Below, in pieces: positions 11,320 to 22,747 of a DNA stretch of 64,000 bases. A program made the position numbers and the translations under genes. The stretch lies in assembly GCA_033964015.1 (NCBI GenBank), contig CM066920.1, forward strand, positions 14,847,912 through 14,911,911. Direction: 5' to 3'. The notes under the pieces were generated by a model that was not told the origin of the DNA, did not search any database, and saw only the letters and a list, made by a program, of their open reading frames with translations. This DNA is from Scolanthus callimorphus (taxonomy: Eukaryota; Cnidaria; Anthozoa; Actiniaria; Edwardsiidae). Position 1 is the stretch's first letter, and each line of letters starts with the position of its first letter.

Positions 11320-11449
11320 GCCACAGTAAGCAAGAATCAAGTCCAAAATGCAGCCTGGTCAGTGAGTCTTTAATTAAGCAAGAACCAAGTTCAAATTCAG
11401 TATATATTGTTTGATTTATATTCTACTAGAACATGTGTAGAATTTAGAT

Positions 11450-14382
11450 ATGGTAATGAATTGTGATTTCTCGCAAAATGATCCGGATTTGAATTTTAAA
11501 TCGTACATTGACCATGGCATTTTCACGCTTGATGAGTTGAATGAATTGTCTACTATTGTGAAGCCTCAATTTGCCGCGCTTCATTTAAACGCACGAAGTT
11601 TAGATAAACGCTTTAATGAGTTATGTGATCTGTTGAGTTCAATTCCCTTTGCGTTTGACGCGCTAGGATGTTCGGAATCTTGGCTAAAAGATGAAACTGA
11701 TCTCGAGAAATTTCACATACCTGGTTATTCTATGATCACCGATAATCGTACCTATGCGTCCCGAGGCGGGGCGACACTTTATTTGAAAACGGATTACAAA
11801 TTCCAAATTAGACATGATTTGAAAATTGACACAGCTGAAAATGTTTGGGTTGAAACAGATGACCTAGTTATTGCTGTAATTTATCACCCACCAACTTCCG
11901 TAGTGTCGGAAGAAAGAGAATTCATAGCAAACTTAGAAGAATCTCTACACAAATCTTCCTTTCAAATAAGAAGTGTTTGATAATGGGAGATACGAACATA
12001 AATACGTTAAAGAAATCAAAAATTGCTAAGGAGTATCTCAATATGATTAATACAGAAGGTTTCAGTCCATTGATTTTTGAGGCAACAAGAATAACCGAAA
12101 CTAGCGAGAGTTGTATAGATCATATTCACACTAATTTTGTATCTTGTTGTACCAGCGGCAGTATTGCCTATCAAATTGCTGACCATTTGCCTGTTTTTTC
12201 GATAGTATACAATCCTAAAAATAGCCCATTTCCAGATAGTACAGAATTTCGAGACTTTAAAAAATTTAATAGGTCAAGTTTTCGCTCTGATCTCCAACAG
12301 ATTGATTGGTCTACCGTATTAACTTGTCGCGATGTTACTGAAAGCTACTCAAGATTCTCACATATATTTAATAAAATAAGTAATAACCACGCTCCTATTA
12401 AAACTACTAAATTAAAGAGTAGTACACAGAAGCCGTGGATAACCACTGGCTTAAAAAAATCAATAAAAATAAGGGATCAATTATATAAAAAATGGATACT
12501 GACACGTAAGGTCAAGTACCATGATAAATATAAAATATACCGCAATAAAATCGTGACAATTAATAAATTATATCGTCTGAATTATTATAATGATGTTCTG
12601 ATGGAATCAAATAACATGAAAAAAATGTGGGATAACATAAACCTGGTCATTAATAAGAAGAAACCATCTTCACGTATTGACAAGATTCATGCCAACAATA
12701 AACAGCTCCACCAGCCTGCTTCTATATCTAATGCTTTAAATAATTTTTTCTGTAGTATACCAAACCAACTGGCCTCAAAAATACCCAGGAGTAATCGTAA
12801 ATTCTCATCATATTTAATACCTAAGGTAACGCGTTTTAAATTTCGTAGAATAACTGAGCTTGAGGTATTCTTGCAACTTGTGGATCTTGACTCCAAAAAA
12901 TCTTTTGGGGTCGATAAAATTCATCCCTTCCTACTAGTCACCGGAGCATTTGAAATTTACAAACCCCTTACACACATCATTAATATGTCCCTAATTCAGG
13001 GAAAATTCCCTGATAGTCTAAAAGTAGCTAAAGTGGTGCCTATCTTTAAACAAGGTAATAGAGCCCTATGCGATAACTATAGACCTATTTCAATCTTACC
13101 GGCTTTAAGTAAGATTTTTGAAAAAAGTATCCTTAATCAATTAAACATATATTTATCACAAAATAAAATTTTAACTGATAATCAGTATGGTTTTCGATCA
13201 GGAAGCACTACGACTGACTGTCTAGTTGACCTGATTGAAGAAATAACTAAAAAAATAGACCAAGGTAACTACGTACTAACGCTATTTTTGGATCTAAGTA
13301 AGGCATTTGATACGGTAAACCATTCTATATTACTAGCCAAGCTGGATGCCATTGGAATCCAAAATATAGAAAACCAATGGTTTAAATCATATTTACATAA
13401 ACGAAGGCAACGCGTTTTCGTAAACGGTTCCTTTTCTGATACACTCCCGATTTTTTCTGGGGTGCCTCAGGGTTCCGTATTGGGCCCGATACTCTTTTTG
13501 ATTTACATCAACGATTTTGTCAATTCATCTAATTTTTTTAATTTTAGACTTTTTGCTGATGACACTTCGATTAGTGTATCTGGACCTAATGTCGATAATA
13601 TGATTTTGGAAGTGAACAAGGAACTTGAACATGTTTATACTTGGCTTAAAGCCAATAAGCTGACACTAAATTTGTCAAAGACCAATTATGTCATTTTCCA
13701 TCCTCACCAAAAAGTTTCCTACGATGTACGTTTACCAATTTTGCTGGACGATTATTGCATCACACAAGCAACAAGTGTGAAATATCTTGGGGTGATCATA
13801 GATAATCATTTGTCTTGGCATGAACATATAGATTATATTAGCGCAAAAATCAGCAAAAGTATAAATATAATGGCTAAAGTGAAGCGTTGTTTAGGCCCTA
13901 AGCCGCTTTTGAATATGTATTTTTCACTTGTATATCCATACCTAACGTATGGATGTGTACTTTGGGGCAATAACTACTATTCCCCTCTGGACCAAATTAT
14001 TAAGCTTCAAAATAAGGCTATTCGAATAATTGCTGGAATTCCTCTTCAGGACCACATAACTCCTCATTATGCCAACCTGACCCTACTTAAGTTCCCTGAT
14101 ATCGTTAAACTTCACACATCTCTTTTGTTTTATGAGCATTTGAATGACGACAAAATCAACAGCTTAAATATTTCCTTTGTATCTGAACAACATCAATACT
14201 CTACAAGAAATGCATCAAACGAACAACTTTCAATCCCGGCTTATCGTACTAACATTAGAAAATTCTGCCCTACTGTTATTGGTACCTATTTCTGGAATGA
14301 TATCCCCTCCAACATTCGAAACAAACCTTCCAAAAAACTATTTAAGAAATGCCTACTAATCTCCTATCTATCTCAATATTGA
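11450..14382 (+). pseudogene. LINE ORF2, endonuclease-reverse transcriptase, broken by one frameshift
   Basis: The first part (11450-11980, ATG at 11450) encodes the start of an APE-type endonuclease: LHLNARSLDKR, then CSESWLKD, GGATLYLK and IYHPP. It stops at 11978-11980. The next frame continues at once with MGDTNIN, the expected catalytic G-D-x-N segment, then CIDHIHTN and DHLPV. A one-base change near 11960-11975 therefore splits the endonuclease. The reverse transcriptase follows: NYRPISILPALSKIFEKSI, QYGFRSGSTTTDCL, LFLDLSKAFDTVNH, GVPQGSVLGPILFLIYIND, and catalytic FADDT near 13554-13568. The C-terminus ends at 14382. RT, thumb and C-terminal regions are otherwise open, so the copy decayed recently. 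Confidence 0.88.
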
Positions 14383-14636
14383 ATATTCTCATAGTTTTAT
14401 CTGCCAAAAAATGTTTTACTGCCATTCGAACCTTTCTTTTCTCTTTACTCTTTTTCTAAATAACCTATCAATTTTCTATATATAGGGCACATAACTAGCT
14501 TGCTATAGAGTGCCCTATCTCTTCAAAAATACAAAAATAAAAATAAAAATGTAATAATAATCAGTATTTAATGTAAAATATTTTCTTTTTTGAAGAGATG
14601 AATAATTAAAATCTGAATCTGAATCCTCGGCCGCAT

Positions 14637-15072
14637 TTGCCAACTTACCATCATATCTTTCTAGTCGAATGGAGTCAGTCCAGAAGCGCGCACTTTCCAT
14701 TATTTTTCCAAATTCCACCTACGACGACGCTTTGCAGATGGCTGGCATTCAAACTCTAGCGTCACGTAGAGTGGCTGCTTGCCAACGGTTTATAAGCAGG
14801 ATCTCACCAGGAAACCCACTCTTTAAGTTAATATATGGCCCTCTTATAATACCTCAACATCAGTACTCCCTTCGCACCCAAGCTCCGCACTATCACAGAA
14901 CTGTCAGAACAGACCGCTTTAAGAACTTTGTAACTGTTAAGTGTATATAATAATTGTTAGCTTGCTGTTCTCCTTATTGTATTCCTGTTCTCCCTATTGC
15001 TGACCACACCTGTAATTTAAGTATATCTTACAAGAGGTGTTAATAAACCGATTATTATTATTATTATTATTA
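14637..15072 (+). pseudogene. Older LINE, 3' piece with RT C-terminus and ATT tail
   Basis: Continues the frame broken at 10472: LPSYLSSRMESVQKRALSII, then YDDALQMAGIQTLASRR, then QYSLRTQAPHYHRTVRTDRF and a stop at 14948-14950. This is the C-terminal domain of CR1/Jockey-type LINEs. A non-coding 3' UTR and an ATTATT microsatellite tail (about 15052-15072) complete the 3' end. The element is 5'-truncated. Confidence 0.7.
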
Positions 15073-15308
15073 GGTAAACCAGTGAAAACATGTTCAACTA
15101 CGCGCTACAGCTACTGTATTAGCTTGACCGTTCTGGCTCATTGAGCCGTAAGAGGAGGCAAATTTGTGGTAGCTTGGTCAACATAAATCCCAGCATCAAG
15201 CTTCTCTTTCCAACATGAGCAAAACTCGCACCCTGCTTGACCTCGCTTCCATGCTGAATAAATGGCTGAAAAATTCAAGATGGCGCTTCTGTGACAAAGG
15301 CGAATGGC

Positions 15309-15846
15309 CGCGATGGCGTCTTTGTCCCTCGCTGAAAAAATCGCTTGAATTAGAACTTAGCCAAAGGTGAATCTTTTCCAACAAAAACACGCCCACTGGA
15401 GAGATTTCCTCCTTCTCTTCTGGTTTGTGTCCTTCGTTTTGCGATACAGCGTCAGGATTTATACTTAGAAAATTTCGCCTTGGCTTAGCGTGCTTCCAGA
15501 AAGCAAGGCGGTGTACGGCGGTACGTTTGTTCAAACTTGAATGAAAATTTTTCTCAGCTTAAAGCTTTCGAATAATAATTATCCCTGCACATTCCTGCAA
15601 GTAATCTGTGACAGAACCATTTAGGTTTAGATGACTATGGTGATTTCGGCTGTGCGAACTGAGTTCTTTTTAGTTTCTGTGAGAGATTTCAAAATGGCGG
15701 CGATGGCAGCTTTGTCCCTCGCTTAAGAAATCGCTTGAATTAGAACTTAGCCCAGGGTGAATATTTCCAACCAAAACACGCCCACTGTGGAGATATCCAC
15801 TTTCTCTTCAGGTTTGTGAACCTCGTTTGGCGACACAGCTTCAGGA
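15309..15846. repeat. Direct repeat pair of ~149 bp
   Basis: Bases about 15309-15457 and 15698-15846 share GCTTTGTCCCTCGCT, ATCGCTTGAATTAGAACTTA, AACACGCCCACTG and CAGCTTCAGG with scattered changes. No coding pattern. It could be a local duplication or two copies of a short interspersed repeat. Confidence 0.65.
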
Positions 15847-16089
15847 CCAAGCGAAGTGAGTGCGGACGATTTAGCCAAACCAGAAACGTTTGCGCAGACA
15901 ACCCGATTATAATAGTATAGATATTTTTCTCAGTTCAACTGGTTGACAGGTCCGTTTATCAGGATCCAGCTTGGCAAAACACCTCGTTCGCGGATTTTCA
16001 TATTTTAGTCTACATTTTCGCCTGATTCCACCTGTCTCGACATTGTTTATTCTGGAGATCACAAAAACCTCATCCAATAATTGCTTATT

Positions 16090-16140
16090 ATCAGCTGTCA
16101 AAGAATGGCACATCTCAGTGTTGACTCTTTGACAGCTGAT
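16090..16140. repeat. Short perfect hairpin
   Basis: The arms ATCAGCTGTCAAAGA and TCTTTGACAGCTGAT are separated by about 21 bases. This could be a small MITE remnant or a cruciform-forming site. Confidence 0.6.
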
Positions 16141-16142
16141 TG

Positions 16143-19109
16143 ATAACTGATTGTTCTCGGGCCCTGGGGTGGGAGGAGTTTTATACCGGAACCTTGTGTT
16201 TAACGAGATATAAGGGTCGGAATCAGGTCATGTGACCTAATTAACACATCAGCCCCTTAAAGGAACAAACTTTTTCCACTAGCTAAGACAGCACTATATA
16301 GAACCCGAAGAGAGAACTATTAATAGCCATAAACTTTTCACCACAATCCACCACGGGAATTTTTTATACGGCGAAAAATATAAATACCAAGTGACCTGTA
16401 TAAAAACATTCCATTCAATAAATGTTAGCTATCCTGAAAATTTTATGCTCTATCATTAATGATTAGCAAAGATATTGGAAATCTTGTGTAATTTTCTCGA
16501 CTTTGTCGGCTGACCCAGACCTGCCTTAATGCACTTGAGCGCTAAAGTGCCAAAAATGAAGCTTTTTTATCGAGTCTGTATTTTGATGGTATCGAATATT
16601 TCGGAGGCGCAGTGCATGATGGACAGAGTGTTTCGGCTCCTTCCGAGGAAAAAATGCCCATGAATCGACAATAATTAAGTAGAAATGCTTGGCAGTAACG
16701 TTCAGTGTAGTTTAACTTTTGTAGAGAACGTTAGACATATTACCTAGAAAACAAAAGCGCAACATTGTAGAAGCCATGATCCGCGCTTGTCTGCTGAGTT
16801 CGACACGTAGTTGTTAATTTAAAGTCCCATGTCATCATATTTTTGTTGGGTTGATCTAATATACTGTAAAAAGGTTAAACATATCACCATTAGTTACAAG
16901 CTCTTATAACTACATATCACTCAAACCAGTTTTAAAACAAAGGAATTGTCGAAATTATAAGAGATCTAGACGGATTGAGTTCACTACTTCTATAGTTACC
17001 TAATTATCATAAACTTTTTGGAGGTACAAAACCGTGTCACGCCCATCGGACACAACTTACCTATTAATAGACTTACCTAGTATATAGATTTAGGCAATGC
17101 CTAAAAGCGGAACTCCAATCATACACACCCCACTTCTAACTGCATGTTTGATTCTTATAACAAATGTATTGAGGATTTTGAGGAACCCAGATTGCGATAC
17201 CCAGCCTGAAATTTCAGTGAATTTTGAAATGATCATCCTACAATTTATGATTACCCAACCTGGAATTTTACGCTTGTAATTATGACCGATTGATTGATTG
17301 CATGCAATATTTTCCCATTTGCTATAAGTTCAGTCCCTTTTGCCCTCATTGCATCTCTAACTGTTTACCTCTTTAAAAAAGAATCCCAATCAATCTCTGT
17401 GATTCTCAATGTTTATTATGGCAATGATAGTAAGCGCGTTCTGATTTGCTAACAAGGGGGCGTAACTCTCCGTAATGCCCGCTCGCGCAGTTCACGACCG
17501 ACAAAAAGATCTCCTTGAAATAAAACCCAAAAATAAGATTTTCAGCGAAATCCATAACAAAGAATACTCTTGTAGTAGCTAAATTTAACTTGTGACAAGA
17601 GGAAAATCAAGGCTAGAATATCTGAAATGACCTGTTTACATAAGGCAAAGCAGGGCCAAAAAGTTACTCTGCCTGCGATGTTTTCGTAAACCTCTGAACG
17701 TTCCGTTTTGGCTTGCATGGGTTGCTTTCTCATGCGACGTTGAATGATACGTATGGGGCCCCACTCTGCACCTTCGGCGCGGGGAGTTCCGCTATTAGTC
17801 CCATTGTCGTCTCGTTACATCATTGGTCCAATTTTTCCCTCAAATTAAAATACAGAATATCAATTTCTATAATACGATATATCCTTACTTATAATATCCG
17901 CGTCTGATGATATTTTCGTAGCAACAGTCCTTCTATTACCTTTTCCTACGTGCCGAACTCTGTAAGCCATAGCCGATCAAGGTTAGCAACACATTATTTA
18001 CCGAGTTGGCATTCATTAGCAATAAGTCGCCGAAGTCGACGTGATTATCAGCGAGTAGTCATCGAGACAAGTCAAGATGACTATTCGCCGATAATCGCGG
18101 AGCCGGAGGCCACTAATTTTTAGTATAATTGTTCAAGTGATTTATAAGGTTTGTAGACGAAAACGTGTTTTGTCATTTGTTTGCAATCAAAACAAAACTC
18201 GAGCGCGCAATCCAAAACATATCGACCAATCAGCGTGCGGAAATTCTTCAAATCACCTGAGTAATTATGGTAATATATATATATTAATCAACATTTTATT
18301 TAGCAATCATACATATTACCAGAAACATATAATTTAGTTGAAACATGTAACGGTGAACCAAGCTTCGGATTATTCGTATCGAGTTTATGACCACATTTGG
18401 TCAATAATGAACTCTCGACTGCTAACCCAAACAGGTTTTCTTTGCATAATATTTCATTTTTCGCTTAAATAAAATAGAGCAACAGTGCAAAGTAATAATA
18501 TACTAACATTTAACAGCTTGAAGTCTTTCAACAACATTATTTTCAAAATCAGTTCAATTATTTATTCTGCGAATAATCCGCAGCTTGGCACTAAAGCAAT
18601 GTATGTGTGTTACACGTTTCAACTCACTTATATGTTTCTGATATTACTCAACACAACGTTCGTTTATAATCACTTTGTGTCCGCGTATGTTATTAAAGCA
18701 CGAAGCATTCAATTGTGTGTGGTATTTTACCTTCCCTTCTCTTCTCCTCTGACTTTCTGACAGTAATGATCAGAGGAATTGCACAATTGCAAGGGAAATA
18801 AAGGAAAAAATGCCATGCAGAGAAAACATTTGGAAAAAATGTATATGCGACAAGCAAATTTTAAATTCAAAAGAAAGTGCGAGAAATGGCGTTTTTAAAA
18901 GAGACACCAAGCCTGTTCCAAATTTTCGGATGGAGAAACATGCCCCGCAGCTCCTAGCGAAAAAACGTTTAGGAATAAAAGACCACATTTAAATGGGCGG
19001 AAGATTCTCATCGGTACTGAAAGTTTTTATCATGTCTTTTTTTCTATATGCCAGAATACATGCTAATTCTTGGTTTGCACTCATTCCTATGGGAATAAAA
19101 TCACAAAAG
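16143..19109. other. Long stretch without recognisable gene
   Basis: AT-rich. Only short open frames, none with recognisable motifs or plausible exon structure, and no RNA gene seen. A short tract of TCG and GTCGA motifs occurs around 18010-18110. Confidence 0.4.
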
Positions 19110-19190
19110 TGCGGCGGCCATGTTGGTGTACAGAACAAAGAGCAACAAATGAACTTTCTTTTCATTCCTGTTCACCAACATGGCCGCCAC
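19110..19190. repeat. Inverted repeat with GGCGGCCATGTTGGTG arms
   Basis: GGCGGCCATGTTGGTG at about 19113 pairs with CACCAACATGGCCGCC at about 19174, with roughly 45 bases between. The core GGCCATGTTGG resembles motifs common in cnidarian short repeats. Confidence 0.55.
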
Positions 19191-19344
19191 TGACGCCACG
19201 TGCAAGCCAGCAAGAGACCAAATCGGCTAACCGGTGTTTACATCTTGTTAAATCATGTCATGATTCCTTTAGGTGGACACTTTAGTTAGTCCGCACATAC
19301 ACTCATGCAGTCTCGGTCGAGCGAGAAAATTTTGACAATTGTTA

Positions 19345-19668
19345 AAAATTATTCCTTGAGGCCGAATGGGCTCTGAGCCAATAGCCCATGAGGCCGAAGG
19401 CCGAATGGGCTATTGACTCAGAGGCCATGAGGGCGAGAGGAATAATTGTTTTAGTCAAATCACTCACTAGTAGGCCAATTTGTATTGCCCAAAAAATGTT
19501 TTTATTGTCATTTGCCATTTTCTGGCTTTCAATTCCGACACTTTTCGCTACTAGTAGGCTATAAGTTATAGCCTACTAGTAGCGAAAAGTGTCGGCTCAA
19601 TCAGAAGTGTTAGCTCAACCAATCAGAACGCAGCATTGATAATAGACCACTAGTGTGATTTGACTAAA
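19345..19668. repeat. Double-hairpin repeat family, copy 2
   Basis: The first inverted unit (AATTATTCCTTGAGG ... GAGAGGAATAATTG) encloses paired GAATGGGCTCTGAG / GGGCTATTGACTCAGAG motifs. The second unit runs from TTTTAGTCAAATCAC to GTGATTTGACTAAA and contains the perfect palindrome at 19535-19595. Confidence 0.75.
19535..19595. repeat. 61-bp perfect palindrome
   Basis: The 26-base arm starting CCGACACTTTTCGCTACTAG is followed by ATAAGTTAT and then its exact complement. The sister copies (38430, 62443) keep only the central part. The right arm seems to have been repaired or copied from the left in this copy. Confidence 0.85.
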
Positions 19669-21306
19669 TCAGTATATCCCCAACACGGCTTTTGATAATA
19701 CATCTAAGCCCATAACTACTCAAAGGAATCATCGCATTTTGTTCTCGACCGGGACCCGATTTTATCAAGGGAGGCGGTAGGTCCCGGATTGTACCACCCC
19801 AAATCATCCCCCACCCGTTTTTTCAATGCCCATTTTCTTTTGCATGGATGCGTTGCTCTCGCCATAAAGAAGCTGGTGCTGAGCCTTTCTTTTGTATTTA
19901 TATATTTTTTACGAGATATTCGCAGTTAAAAACGGGCATTTTTCCCTAAAAGAAGGTCGGTTACGGCATACACCACCCAACTCCCCCGAAATCGGGTCCC
20001 AGTCGAGTACAACTGTTTTGACCGCTTCCCTTATTGTATTAATTGCTGGAGAATCAAACACTCGACATTACCACTGTATGCATTGCTACGCGACCTTCAA
20101 AATTCACTCTTGCGATGAGCGATTTTACGCAAGAAAATTTTAAATCAATTTTCTTGAACAGAGAGTTAAACATTCTAGGCAAGGGAAGCCAAGGATAGCT
20201 TAAAACCATTTTGGTTGATTTTGCAATCAATATCGATCCAGTAAAGCAGCCGAATCCAGCGTTTTGGTTTGATTGACGGCTAAAAATCGCCAATCGCCCA
20301 TCGCAACATTGAATTTTGAGGTCGCGTAGCAATGCATACAGTGGTAAAGCTTAACTCTGATTTGCCAGTAGTAGTCGGAGGAAAATAAAAGCTTCTTATG
20401 ATAGGCCCATATTCCCTACGTGATTATTTTGAGCTCCGCTTGTAGGCGGTGCTTTAATCTATATATTACCATAACGTTCGCCCAGGTGAAGTTTATCGGA
20501 GCGGCAATTGTTGCCAAAGAAATCCTGTGTGTTAAGAGAGCAGAGCACCTATCTTTAAGAGTCCCTTCTCGTGGATCAGCTACATCAGTGCACTTTTAAA
20601 ATACATCTATTTTCATAAGATTTTGCACCCTCTGTAACGCAGTAACATTTTGTTGTAGCCTGTGTATCATGACATAATGACTGAAACCCAAGAAGCAATA
20701 CTAAACAAGAGCCAATGTGGCTTTAGGGCTGGCTCGTTTTATGTTAACAGTGTTAAGGAAGTTAATGTGCGTTTTTTTTTTTATTCTGTGCCCTATTTAC
20801 AGGAAATTTGTTATACACGACGTTCTGACCTATATCTTGCATTTCTGTTTACGTCCTTCATTTTCTTTTGACCTCCCAACTTTGACACTTTTTACTGTTG
20901 AAATATGTTGGGTGATCCCAGAAAATCTCCATCCCCACAGTCACCAAGTATAATTTTCTCATAGAGCGGTTTTCACATGACTGTCGTGAAAACAATTGCA
21001 ATTGAGCAATCACTAGCCAATCGGAATCGAGAGAAAACTCGATTTGCTCCTAAATGGCTTTTTTTCTCAGCCAATTGCAAACATTGAGATTGCGTGCAAA
21101 CAAACTTCTGGTTTGGAAGCCGACTGAATCCTTTCTATGGATGCCAGTGAATCCTTTCAATGTACTCGTTTTCTTTTTTCTTGTGAAGTGGTTTGTTATA
21201 TTCATTAAATTTTGACAGATTTAATTCTATTATAACTTCGTCCATAGTTGGTATACTTTCGTGGTATTTATTAGAAACCTTCAGTTTCATGCATGTGTAT
21301 GAACGG
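19669..21306. other. No host gene; possible LINE scrap at 20677-20745
   Basis: At 20677-20745 one frame reads MTETQEAILNKSQCGFRAGS. This resembles the S-Q-C-G-F-R-x-G motif of some LINE reverse transcriptases, but it is too short to be sure. The rest shows no coding signal. A pair of C/G-rich blocks around 19770-20000 (GGGACCCGATTTTATCAAGG ... CCCGAAATCGGGTCCC) forms a loose inverted repeat. Confidence 0.35.
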
Positions 21307-21398
21307 CAATGGCGCAGCCAAAGGGGGGTCTTGGGGGGGTTCCGCTGTGGGAGAGGGGGTTTTCCGGAACCCCTGGAACCCCCCTGGCTACGCCCCTG
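21307..21398. mobile_element. hAT-like MITE with ends CAGGGGCGTAGCCAGG, copy 2
   Basis: Short copy with degenerate left end CAATGGCGCAGCCA and intact right end CCTGGCTACGCCCCTG. The interior is poly-G/poly-C. No clear target duplication. Confidence 0.55.
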
Positions 21399-21696
21399 GT
21401 CAACCAACAATCTCTCAATGGTGCCGTTATAACATAACAATGGCCGCCATGTTTGCTACGAAGGACTTCTTCTCTGGTCATACTGAGAAAGACGAGAAGC
21501 GTATTTTTCGACCATGTAGCCGCTATTTGAAGCATCCTAAGCATCGACCGGCCTTTTAAATGACAATAGGATAATGTCGAGGAGTATTTTAAGCATCTTC
21601 AGCAACATTTACGCAGAAATAATCCAGAGAAATCGATGGGACAAACCGAGACGTAACGCTCCACTCCGACGAGTGAAATGATCGGTCATTCTCGAA

Positions 21697-21880
21697 CCCA
21701 GAGCTCCCCGGCTCGTAACCTCGCGGGGAAGGCTCTGGTGACAGCCACTGACGCATGCGCGAGATTTAATACAGAGTCGCTGAGAGAAAGAACTTCAGCG
21801 CATGTTCCAACGCTCAAAATCAGCCAATCAACGACGGCCCTCAAATGGATGTCCCCAGAGCCTCCCCTGCGAGCAGAACT
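21697..21880. mobile_element. GAGCTCCCC-type MITE, copy 1
   Basis: Begins ACCCAGAGCTCCCCGGCTCG and ends CCCCAGAGCCTCCCCTGCGAG. The interior holds CTGACGCATGCGCGAGATTT and AATCAGCCAATCAACGACGG. The copy at 30391-30560 has the same left end but an inverted interior. Confidence 0.6.
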
Positions 21881-22162
21881 TGTTCTCCACCTGCTGGAAA
21901 ACGGTATAGGTCTGTGTGTGTATGATTTGCTAAGGTTTCTGGATGCCCAATCAGTTCAGCGATTGTGCCAAGTGTACTTCACAGATAGAAAAACTATGGC
22001 TCACGCTTAGTTCAGGCCATGGCCATCAGAAGTACCGTTTTAAGATATTATTATTATTCGGCCTTTCCAAACCAGCCAATGCAGACGGTAGAATACAGTC
22101 AGAACTATAAATACCACTCAAATCAAATCAAATCAAATCAGACTTGATGTACTCGACTCGCT

Positions 22163-22197
22163 CGGGGGCGTAGCCAGAAATTCCTGGCTACGCCGCT
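22163..22197. mobile_element. Minimal hAT-like MITE, copy 3 (end-to-end TIRs)
   Basis: GGGGGCGTAGCCAGAAATTC followed directly by CTGGCTACGCCGC, so only the two terminal repeats remain. Confidence 0.5.
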
Positions 22198-22674
22198 TTC
22201 GCTGATCGCGAAACAACAAGTCCAACAACTGTAAAACCACAACAACACTAGTCATTTCAAAACTTCGAACTGAATCGCTTTAGATTTCGAGCTCTCGACA
22301 TACAAGTGCAACACTCTTCCAGTAAAACTATTGTTTCCCTGTATTGGGTGGTAAGTGAACAATTTTTTAACCTTCTAATTTGTTCGCTGAATGCCCTGTG
22401 GAAACTGAAATCCTCGCTGATAGAACTTTTAGCACGTTCTGATTGTAAGAACCCGAACAGCCGGCGAGCAGCAGATTCCACACGGTCGACGAAAGCAAAG
22501 GAGATTTGGGGAAACGACTTGTGAAACGAGCCCATTTTATAAGGCTGAGATGAATTGTGAGTTATGATGAGATGCTAATGGAGGCTTTAAAGCCTATGTA
22601 AGTATTTTTCCGGGCAATACTTTGCCTGAAGAGAAATACTACCGAATCCAACTTTCCACGACCTGCTCCCAGTT
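22198..22674. other. No gene seen
   Basis: Short open frames on both strands overlap each other without recognisable motifs. Confidence 0.35.
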
Positions 22675-22747
22675 GACTCCATAGCTCAGCTGGTGGAGCG
22701 TTGGCACATGAAAATCAAGGTCGTTGGTTCGAATCCCACTGGGGTCA
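22675..22747 (+). repeat. tRNA-like sequence, probably a tRNA-derived SINE head or tRNA pseudogene
   Basis: The 73-nt layout has acceptor arms GACTCCA / TGGGGTC, an A-box-like TAGCTCAGCTGG, a pairing D stem (GCTC / GAGC) and a perfect B box GGTTCGAATCC. The anticodon stem does not pair (TTGGC against AATCA), position 33 is C rather than T, and the T stem has a mismatch. A working tRNA is therefore unlikely. The formal anticodon would be ATG. RNA polymerase III promoter boxes with a degraded cloverleaf fit a SINE. Confidence 0.55.

Larger units (their letters stand above)
10485..14624 (+). mobile_element. Nearly full-length LINE retrotransposon with 12-bp target duplication
   Basis: Flanked by the direct repeat CCTCGGCCGCAT (10473-10484 and 14625-14636). 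The order is a ~120-bp 5' UTR, ORF1, ORF2 (endonuclease plus reverse transcriptase) and a 3' UTR ending in a short tail AATCTGAATCTGAAT. A hairpin in the 3' UTR pairs AGGGCAC (near 14485) with GTGCCCT (near 14511). The short repeated tail instead of poly-A and the RT type suggest the CR1/L2/Jockey group. One frameshift in ORF2 makes this copy inactive. It landed in an older LINE. Confidence 0.9.

Noticed and set aside
22675..22747. Functional tRNA (anticodon ATG)
   Set aside because: The anticodon stem does not pair, position 33 is not T and the T stem has a mismatch. A SINE head or pseudogene is more likely.
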